Source of the DNA: an uncultured Pseudoxanthomonas sp.
GTDB lineage: Bacteria > Pseudomonadota > Gammaproteobacteria > Xanthomonadales > Xanthomonadaceae
Direction: 5' to 3'
DNA length: 21,866 nt
Assembly (NCBI GenBank): GCA_946886405.1
Contig: CAMPIO010000059.1
Location: 1 to 21,866 of the forward strand
The notes below the pieces were generated by a model. That model had not been told where the DNA came from and ran no database searches. It was given only the letters and a program-made list of their open reading frames with translations. Shown here one piece after another: positions 1-6,489 of this stretch (within the stretch, counting starts at the first letter, position 1; every line of letters starts with the position of its first letter). The position numbers were made by a program, and so were the translations under genes.

Positions 1-120
1 GCCCCCCCCCGCCCCCCCCCAAAAACCTTGTTTGTTTTGTTCGGCGGGGCCCGGCCCCGCTTTTTTTTTGTTTGTGGGGCCAAGCGGGAAAACCCCCCGG
101 GGGCTGGCCCCGCTCCTACA
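1..120. other. Low-complexity, probably error-rich window edge
   Basis: The first 120 bases consist of C9-C10 runs, a T9 run, and G/C blocks that look like mutually degraded copies of one palindromic element. At 100-120, read on the minus strand, there is a clean start of a GTAGGAGCGGGGCCAGCCCC-type repeat, 18 bases past the stop of the PilS-like gene. Beyond it the order of homopolymers no longer resembles normal coding or spacer DNA. I read this as a palindromic intergenic repeat followed by low-quality contig-end sequence. It could instead be a genuine repeat cluster. Confidence 0.5.
44..69 (+). terminator. Terminator-like hairpin with T9 tail
   Basis: GCGGGGC (44-50) pairs with GCCCCGC (54-60) around a CCG loop and is followed by nine T (61-69). 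If real, it would end a plus-strand transcript entering from the left, converging on the PilS-like gene. It lies inside the noisy edge, so the sequence itself may be wrong. Confidence 0.25.
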
Positions 121-138
121 AAAGCGGCTTTCGCGCGG

Positions 139-1761
139 TTAGGCCGGCAACAGCGCGTGCGGGCCGGGCAGGGTGACGCGGAAGCAGGCGCCGCCGCCGG
201 GGACGGGGACGTATTCCAATGTTGCCTGGTTGGCGCGGCAGAGTTCGCGGGCGATATAGAGGCCCAGGCCGGTGCCGTGCTCGGAGGTGGTGAAGAACGG
301 GCGGAACAGCTGCGCCGCCACCGCATCGGGAATGCCGGGGCCGCGGTCCATCACGTCCAGGGTCGGCCGCCCTTCGGCATTGAACACGCGCACGCGGATG
401 CGCGCGGATTCGCCTGGCAGGCGGCCGTAGTTGAGCGCGTTCTGCACCAGCACCGTCACCACCTGCTGCAGGTGGCGCGGGTCGACCAGCGCGGGCACCG
501 GCTTGGCGCCGATGATGGTTTCCAGCGTGTCGGTCTCGATGGACATCGTTTGCTGGTAGTCGTCGACGAAGCGGCGGACGAAGGTGTTGAGGTCGACGTG
601 TTCGGGTGTGGCGCGTTCGCGGCGCGCGAGGCCGAGCACGCTTTCGACGATGCCGTTGGTGCGCTGGCACTGCTGGTGGATGATCTGCAGAAGGCGGCGG
701 TCGCCATCGTTGAACTGCTGGGATTCCTCCAGCAGCTGCACGGCGTAGTTGATCGCGGCCAGCGGGTTGCGGATCTCGTGCGCCAGGCTGGCGGAGAAGC
801 GGCCGAGCGCGGCGAGGGTCAACGATTCGGCGCGGCGCGATACCACGGTGGCGTCGTCCAGGAAGATCAGCGACGTCTCGCTGTCGGCCAACAGGCGAGC
901 GAAGCGCGGCTGGACTTCCGGCTGGTCGGGGGTGAACTGCATGGGCGTTTCGTCGGTCTGCCAGCCGTTGCGCCAGCGCTGCAGGCGGCGGGCGAGTTCC
1001 GGTGCGGCATGCAGCAGCGACACGCCCTTGCCGTCTGCACCCGTGCCGTCGCCACCATCGCCGAGCAGCAGGCTTGCGGCTTCATTGGCCAGCTTGATGT
1101 GGTTCTCGGCGTCGACCACCAGCACGCCGGTGCGCATGCGGCGGATGATCAGCTCGTTGACCTCGAACAGATTGGCGACCTCTTCGCCGCGCTTGTCGGC
1201 CAGTGCCTGGCTGTTGCGGGCCTTCTGGCCGGCCTGGTGCGCGAGGTAGGCCAGCGCCAGGTAGCTCACCGCGAACATGATGACTTCGGCCAGCGAGCGG
1301 CTGCCGGTACGGTCATGAAAAATGGTGAAGAAGTACTCGCCGAACAGCGCGGCGATGGCCATCAACGCGACCGCCAGCGCCATGCGGGTGGACGGCAGCA
1401 GCAACGCAGCCGCGGACACATTGAACAGCAGCATCATCGCCACGCCGGCCGTGGCACCGGGCAGGGCGTGGGTGATGAGGGCGGCGACCAGGATGTCCAC
1501 GCAGACGCTGGCGAAGACGATCCAGACCAGCCAGGCCACGTTGCGGCCGATGAAGAAGAACACCAGCGACAACGCGAGGTAGGCCACGGTGACGGCGGTG
1601 CCGAGTTCCTCGTGGCGGGGCTGCCCCAGCACGTCGCCCAGCACGCTGAACATCAGGGCGGCGAGGATGCCTGCCTCCAGCGTGCGGTATAGGGCGAAGA
1701 AATACAGCTCGCGGCGCGGTACCGATTCGATGCGGGACAGCAGGGACTGGGCCTGGCGCAA
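139..1761 (-). CDS. pilS: PilS-like two-component sensor histidine kinase
   Basis: A membrane histidine kinase of 540 aa. Six hydrophobic segments (about residues 25-45, 53-73, 76-95, 103-122, 126-146 and 157-176) precede a PAS-like linker (about 195-305). The HisKA motif SLAHEIRNPLAAI carries the phospho-acceptor His328. The ATPase part shows an N box around Asn441, a G1 box DRGPGIP (472-478), an F box LFRPFFTT and a G2 box GTGLG (496-500), so all catalytic motifs are present. Six helices followed by a PAS and kinase core is the PilS plan: PilS controls PilR, which drives sigma-54 transcription of type IV pilin. Position divergent from sucCD agrees with my memory of Xanthomonas gene order. 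The start is TTG, chosen because AGGGGAAG lies 7 bases upstream and no ATG is near. The partner pilR would lie beyond the left edge and cannot be seen. Confidence 0.85.
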   Translation of the reverse strand: MRQAQSLLSRIESVPRRELYFFALYRTLEAGILAALMFSVLGDVLGQPRHEELGTAVTVAYLALSLVFFFIGRNVAWLVWIVFASVCVDILVAALITHALPGATAGVAMMLLFNVSAAALLLPSTRMALAVALMAIAALFGEYFFTIFHDRTGSRSLAEVIMFAVSYLALAYLAHQAGQKARNSQALADKRGEEVANLFEVNELIIRRMRTGVLVVDAENHIKLANEAASLLLGDGGDGTGADGKGVSLLHAAPELARRLQRWRNGWQTDETPMQFTPDQPEVQPRFARLLADSETSLIFLDDATVVSRRAESLTLAALGRFSASLAHEIRNPLAAINYAVQLLEESQQFNDGDRRLLQIIHQQCQRTNGIVESVLGLARRERATPEHVDLNTFVRRFVDDYQQTMSIETDTLETIIGAKPVPALVDPRHLQQVVTVLVQNALNYGRLPGESARIRVRVFNAEGRPTLDVMDRGPGIPDAVAAQLFRPFFTTSEHGTGLGLYIARELCRANQATLEYVPVPGGGACFRVTLPGPHALLPA

Positions 1762-1858
1762 ACGCGTACTTCCCCTGTAGCGAGGCCGACAGTATAGGCA
1801 CGCGGGCCGCCCCGGCGCCCGGAAGGCCCTTTGCCACCAAAGGCTTAGACCCCGGGTT

Positions 1859-1887
1859 TTGCGCGGCCCGGCCCCGTCGGCGACAAT
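1859..1887 (+). promoter_or_regulatory. Possible sigma-70 promoter of sucCD
   Basis: TTGCGC (1859-1864) and GACAAT (1882-1887) are separated by exactly 17 bases in the 199-base gap between two divergent genes. Matches to consensus are only 3/6 and 4/6. A small hairpin, CCTTTG/CAAAGG with loop CCAC (1828-1843), lies just upstream. This is a weak candidate. Confidence 0.25.
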
Positions 1888-1960
1888 AGGGGGCTCGCCC
1901 AGCCGCCGCCTCTCGGCCCCGGTCCGGGTGATGTCTTCTGTTCCCTACCCACGGTGACGC

Positions 1961-3130
1961 ATGAATTTCCACGAATATCAGGCCAAGCAGCTGCTGGCCG
2001 AGTACGGCATCCCGGTCCCGGCCGGCAAAGTCGCCGCCACGGCGGACGAAGCGGTTGCGGCCGCGCAGTCCCTCGGCAACGGCCCCTGGATGGTCAAGGC
2101 CCAGATCCACGCGGGCGGTCGCGGCAAGGCCGGCGGCGTCAAGTTCTGTAAGACCGTCGATGACGTGAAGGCGGCCGCCGGCAAGATGCTGGGCACCAAG
2201 ATGGCCACCTACCAGACCGCCGGCGTCGAGCTGCCGGTCAACCTGGTGCTGGTGACCACCGCCGGCGAGATCGTCAAGGAGCTGTACCTGTCGGTGCTGG
2301 TCGACCGCGGCACCCGCACCATCACCTACATCGCCTCGTCCGAGGGCGGCGTTGAGATCGAGCAGGTCGCAGCCGAGACGCCGGACAAGATCCATAGCCT
2401 CAATGTCGACTTCGTCGAAGGCGTGCAGCCTTATCAGGGCCGCGAATTCGGCTTCAAGATGGGCCTGACCGCCAAGCAGGCGGGCCAGTTCGCCAACATC
2501 ATGGTCAACCTGTACCGCATCTTCAACGAGAAGGACCTGGCGCTGGTCGAGATCAACCCGCTGGCGATCCTGGACGACGGCAACCTGTACGCGCTGGACG
2601 GCAAGTTCAACAGCGACGACAACGCCAGCTTCCGCCACAAGGCGCTGGTCGCCATGCGCGACACGAGCCAGGAAGACGAGACCGAAGTGCTGGCCTCGGA
2701 GATGGACATCAACTACGTGACCATGGACGGCAACATCGGCTGCATGGTCAACGGTGCGGGCCTGGCCATGGCCACCATGGACGTCATCAAGCTCAACGGC
2801 GGCGAGCCGGCGAACTTCCTCGACGTGGGCGGCGGCGCCAACAAGCAGCGCGTGATCGAGGCGTTCAAGCTGATCCTGTCCTCGGACAAGGTCGAAGGCA
2901 TCTTCGTCAACATCTTCGGCGGCATCGTCCGCTGCGACATGATCGCCGAGGGCATCATCGCCGCGGTGAAGGAAGTGGGCGTCAAGGTGCCGGTGGTCGT
3001 GCGCCTGGAAGGCACCAACGTGGAAGAAGGCAAGCAGCTGCTGCGCGACAGCGGCATGGCCATCATCCCGGCCGACAACATCAACGACGGTGCCAAGAAG
3101 GTCGTCGCTGCTGTCAAAGCTGCCGCCTGA
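1961..3130 (+). CDS. sucC: Succinyl-CoA synthetase (ADP-forming) beta subunit
   Basis: Beta subunit of the TCA-cycle enzyme that interconverts succinyl-CoA and succinate with substrate-level ATP synthesis in the cytoplasm. At 389 aa it is the normal length for the family. The N-terminus [12 protein letters not shown] opens an ATP-grasp fold. GGRGKAGGV (52-60) is the nucleotide-binding loop, VEINPLA (196-202) carries metal-site residues, [18 protein letters not shown] (257-274) and [10 protein letters not shown] (317-326) are strongly conserved elements of the C-terminal domain. The start is ATG with a weak GGTGA four bases upstream. The next gene is sucD, 96 bases downstream, and the two subunits form the enzyme together. 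The spacer between them contains an inverted REP pair, which is unusual inside this operon. Confidence 0.98.
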   Translation: MNFHEYQAKQLLAEYGIPVPAGKVAATADEAVAAAQSLGNGPWMVKAQIHAGGRGKAGGVKFCKTVDDVKAAAGKMLGTKMATYQTAGVELPVNLVLVTTAGEIVKELYLSVLVDRGTRTITYIASSEGGVEIEQVAAETPDKIHSLNVDFVEGVQPYQGREFGFKMGLTAKQAGQFANIMVNLYRIFNEKDLALVEINPLAILDDGNLYALDGKFNSDDNASFRHKALVAMRDTSQEDETEVLASEMDINYVTMDGNIGCMVNGAGLAMATMDVIKLNGGEPANFLDVGGGANKQRVIEAFKLILSSDKVEGIFVNIFGGIVRCDMIAEGIIAAVKEVGVKVPVVVRLEGTNVEEGKQLLRDSGMAIIPADNINDGAKKVVAAVKAAA

Positions 3131-3143
3131 TCCCCCGCGTGTC

Positions 3144-3165
3144 GTAGGGCGGGCCCAGGCCCGCC
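3144..3165 (+). repeat. GTAG-type REP palindrome, left copy
   Basis: The foot GTAG (3144-3147) is followed by GGCGGGCC, loop CA, GGCCCGCC, a perfect 8-bp stem ending at 3165. It starts 13 bases after the sucC stop codon. A GTAG foot followed by a GC-rich stem is the layout of RAYT-associated REP elements, known from Stenotrophomonas and Pseudomonas. Confidence 0.75.
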
Positions 3166-3189
3166 ACCGACCGATCCAGACATCAAGAC

Positions 3190-3211
3190 GGCGGGCCAGG
3201 GCCCGCCCTAC
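3190..3211 (-). repeat. GTAG-type REP palindrome, right copy (inverted)
   Basis: Read on the minus strand this is the same element as 3144-3165: GTAG, GGCGGGCC, loop CT, GGCCCGCC. Only one of 22 positions differs (loop A to T). The two copies are inverted and 24 bases apart, the arrangement called a REPIN. Together they could fold into one long hairpin of 21 matched positions. The ribosome-binding site of sucD, AGGAAG (3212-3217), begins at the base next to the element. Confidence 0.75.
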
Positions 3212-3226
3212 AGGAAGACAGATTCC

Positions 3227-4105
<879 letters not shown>

Positions 4106-4129
4106 GTCGCGCCCTCCGGGCCGATCGGG

Positions 4130-4158
4130 AAAGCCGCCCTTGGGCGGCTTTCTTTTTT
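4130..4158 (+). terminator. Rho-independent terminator of sucCD
   Basis: AAAGCCGCCC (4130-4139) pairs perfectly with GGGCGGCTTT (4142-4151) around a two-base loop and is followed by CTTTTTT. It lies 24 bases after the sucD stop. Confidence 0.92.
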
Positions 4159-4201
4159 GGGGCGTGTAAACCCTTCCGCTCCCCACGGCATCCCAATCCG
4201 T

Positions 4202-4792
4202 ATGCTGAGTGCCGTGATCGAACCCCTTGCTGATAGGTGCGCCGCTGACGACGGTGCCGCCCTGGATACCGCGCTGGCGCGGTCGGCTGCGGCGGGCGAC
4301 ACCAAGGCGTTCGAAGCGCTTTACCGCCGCCATGCGGGCCGTGTGCACGGCGTCATCGTCCGGTTGGTGGGCAGCCACGGCGTGCGTGCCGAAGACCTCG
4401 CCCAGGAGGCGTTCGTGCGCGCCTGGCAGGCATTGCCCGGCTTCCGCTTCGAGAGCGCCGTGGGCACGTGGCTGCATCGCCTGGCCGTCACCACCGCGCT
4501 GATGGAACTGCGTAGCCGTCGCAGCGGGCCGCGCTTCGATGACGACGAAGACGCGCTGGATGGCCTGGGACTGGCCGACAGTGCCGGTTACGGCACCGCG
4601 TTGTCGATGGACCTGGAACGTGCGGTCGCCACGCTGCCGCCGCGCGCCCGTGCAGTGCTTGTGCTCTACGACGTGGAAGGCTTCAAGCATGAAGAGATCG
4701 CCGCCGAGCTGGGCATGGCGGTCGGCAGTTCGAAAGCCCAGTTGCACCGTGCGCGCCAGTTGTTGCGCGAGCGTCTAGGAGTTGCCGCATGA
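4202..4792 (+). CDS. ECF-type RNA polymerase sigma factor
   Basis: A 196-aa group-4 sigma factor. Region 2 spans about residues 37-107 (FEALYRRHAGRVHGVIVRLV, then DLAQEAFVRAW at 65-75). Region 4 spans about 138-192, with the helix-turn-helix HEEIAAELGMAVGSSKAQLHRAR near 163-185. There is no region 1 or 3, as expected for ECF sigmas. The ATG at 4202 is chosen because a longer reading would begin with a TTG inside the sucCD terminator. A GTG at 4214 is an alternative. No clear Shine-Dalgarno sequence precedes either, so the start is uncertain and the mRNA may be nearly leaderless. The stop overlaps the next start (ATGA at 4789-4792), which ties it to the downstream anti-sigma-like gene. It is not of the FecI type: no FecR follows and a terminator separates it from the TonB receptor. 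Confidence 0.88.
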   Translation: MLSAVIEPLADRCAADDGAALDTALARSAAAGDTKAFEALYRRHAGRVHGVIVRLVGSHGVRAEDLAQEAFVRAWQALPGFRFESAVGTWLHRLAVTTALMELRSRRSGPRFDDDEDALDGLGLADSAGYGTALSMDLERAVATLPPRARAVLVLYDVEGFKHEEIAAELGMAVGSSKAQLHRARQLLRERLGVAA

Positions 4793-5271
4793 ACCCGCAT
4801 GATTCCACCCCGTTGACCGACGATGCCCTGCGCTGGCAGCTGCGCGCCCTGCGCCAGGACGTGCCGCCGTCGCGCGACCTCTGGCCGGACATCGCCACCC
4901 GGCTCGCGGCCGCGCCGCAACACGCGACACCCCGCTCACGCCGTGGACGCCTGATGCCGTTCGCGCTGGCCGCCTCCGTGCTGCTCGCCGTGACCGTGAC
5001 GTGGCAACTGCAGCGCGCGCCTTCCGGCGATGTGCTGATCCAGCGCGAGGCCGCGGCACTGACCCGCGACTACACCGGTGCACTGGCGCAGCTCGACCGC
5101 CAGGTGACCGCTTCGCCGGAGATCGCACCGGCACTGCACACCCTGGACGAGAGCGCGGCCCAGATCCGCCACGCCATCGCGAAAGAACCCAACGCGCACT
5201 TCCTGCTGGACCAGTTGCGCCGTACCTACGCCCGCCGCCTGGAACTGACCCAGCGCGCGGCCATGACCTGA
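4789..5271 (+). CDS. Putative anti-sigma factor, single-pass membrane protein
   Basis: A 160-aa protein with a cytoplasmic N-terminus (1-54) containing a DLWPDIATRL motif (30-39), one hydrophobic helix (about 55-74) and a mostly helical, charged periplasmic part (80-160). The layout and the ATGA overlap with the sigma gene are what identify it as the cognate anti-sigma factor. It would hold the sigma at the membrane until an envelope signal arrives. It contains no cysteine at all, so it cannot be a zinc-binding (ZAS) anti-sigma. Direct family recognition is weak, and the function is inferred from position and topology. Confidence 0.65.
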   Translation: MNPHDSTPLTDDALRWQLRALRQDVPPSRDLWPDIATRLAAAPQHATPRSRRGRLMPFALAASVLLAVTVTWQLQRAPSGDVLIQREAAALTRDYTGALAQLDRQVTASPEIAPALHTLDESAAQIRHAIAKEPNAHFLLDQLRRTYARRLELTQRAAMT

Positions 5272-5281
5272 GGAGTTCCCC

Positions 5282-6178
5282 ATGCGCATCGCTTCCCTTT
5301 CCCTGCTGCTGGCCACCGCCCTGGTGGCGCCCGCCGCGCTGGCGCAGACCGCCATCAATGAAACGCGACCACTCGATGCCCGCGGACGCGTCGACATCAG
5401 CAATCTCAAGGGACGCATCGAGGTGCGTGGCTGGGAGCGCAACGAAGTGCAGATCACCGGCTCGCTGGGCAAGGGCGTCGAACGACTGGACGTGGACGGG
5501 TCGGGCTCGCAGCTGAGCATCGAGGTGCGCTATCCCAAGCGTGGCTGGGGAAGCGACAGCAGCGGTCCTACCCAGTTGGTGGTGATGGTGCCGCTGCGTG
5601 CCGACCTCGATATCGAATCGGTCGCCGCCGATGTGCACGTCACCGGTGTGGCCTCCGGTGAGTTGTCCATCAGTACCGTGAGCGGCAGCGTCGCGGCGGC
5701 GGCTGCACCGCGCAAGGCGGATGTGGAAACCGTCAGCGGCAACGCCAACCTGACGCTCAACAGCGATGACGTGGATGTCTCCACGGTAAGCGGCGGCATT
5801 GTGTTGCGGGGTCGCCTCGGTGGTGAGATCGATGCCGAAACCGTGTCCGGCCGCATCGAGGTGATCGTCAACGAACAGCAGCAGGTACGTGACTTGAGCG
5901 CCAGTACGGTCAGCGGTCGCGTGGACGTGCGCACCGGTCTGGCGGCGGGTGGTGAGATCAGCATGGAATCGGTCAGCGGTGACCTGGTGCTGCGCTTGCC
6001 CAAGGATGTGTCTGCGCAGGTCAGCGGCGAGAGCTTCAGCGGCTCGTTGAAAGCAACCGGTGTGAGCATCGAAAAGGGGCGTGGCCCGGGCAGCAGCTTT
6101 TCCACCCGCTATGGCACGGGCAGTGGTCGCGTCACCGTGGAGACCTTTTCCGGCAGTGCCGACGTGCGCGTGGAGTAA
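5282..6178 (+). CDS. Exported DUF4097-type beta-repeat protein
   Basis: A 298-aa protein with a signal peptide (residues 1-21, cleavage likely after ALA). The mature part is a repetitive beta structure: the tripeptide VSG or FSG recurs at 133, 151, 169, 188, 210, 231, 252 and 289, mostly 18-22 residues apart, each usually preceded by acidic or Ser/Thr residues (STVSG, ETVSG, ESVSG). This is the pattern of the DUF4097 family, thought to fold as a right-handed beta-solenoid. The biochemical function is unknown. AGGAG (5271-5275) sits six bases before the ATG and the gap to the anti-sigma gene is only 10 bases, so it belongs to the sigma operon. It may be a target or a sensor of that system. A terminator follows. 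Confidence 0.82.
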   Translation: MRIASLSLLLATALVAPAALAQTAINETRPLDARGRVDISNLKGRIEVRGWERNEVQITGSLGKGVERLDVDGSGSQLSIEVRYPKRGWGSDSSGPTQLVVMVPLRADLDIESVAADVHVTGVASGELSISTVSGSVAAAAAPRKADVETVSGNANLTLNSDDVDVSTVSGGIVLRGRLGGEIDAETVSGRIEVIVNEQQQVRDLSASTVSGRVDVRTGLAAGGEISMESVSGDLVLRLPKDVSAQVSGESFSGSLKATGVSIEKGRGPGSSFSTRYGTGSGRVTVETFSGSADVRVE

Positions 6179-6233
6179 CTGCAGGCACTGGATGTGATGT
6201 CACGGCAGCGCGCCGTGCGGAAGCTGAACAGGG

Positions 6234-6261
6234 AGGGCGCCATCTGGCGCCCTTTCTTGTT
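6234..6261 (+). terminator. Rho-independent terminator of the sigma operon
   Basis: AGGGCGCCA (6234-6242) pairs with TGGCGCCCT (6245-6253) around a two-base loop, followed by TTCTTGTT. It lies 55 bases after the DUF4097 stop and separates this operon from the TonB receptor gene. Confidence 0.85.
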
Positions 6262-6364
6262 GCGCCAGAATCCGACGAATGGTCGAGCCTGCCCCATAAA
6301 AAGGTTTCGCAAGTAACTGATCGGACTGAAAAAAACGAAATTCTTCCGATAAATCATCGGGTTC

Positions 6365-6394
6365 TTTTCATCGCCGTAAAATTTACGTTATGCT
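6365..6394 (+). promoter_or_regulatory. Candidate promoter and palindromic operator of the TonB receptor
   Basis: The 311-base gene-free stretch 6179-6489 holds the terminator at 6234-6261 and then an AT-rich segment. TTTTCA (6365-6370) and TATGCT (6389-6394) are 18 bases apart, giving a plausible sigma-70 promoter with a leader of roughly 90 bases. Between the two boxes lies a perfect inverted repeat, CGTAAAATTTACG (6375-6387), well placed for a repressor. A weak stem, CCGAT/ATCGG (6346-6360), lies just upstream. Neither the start site nor the operator is proven. Confidence 0.4.
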
Positions 6395-6489
6395 CTGGTC
6401 ACCAGTCGCGCAGCATTCATGCGTCTGAACCATTGGCCCAGGCCGCGAGGCTTTGGCTTTTCTGTGAACATTTGGAGAGAGAGCCTCTA

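Noticed and set aside
28..1692. A 554-codon plus-strand frame opposite the PilS-like kinase
   Set aside because: Its composition (long stretches of A, G, Q, H and V) is typical of an antisense shadow in GC-rich DNA, and the minus-strand kinase has every catalytic motif.
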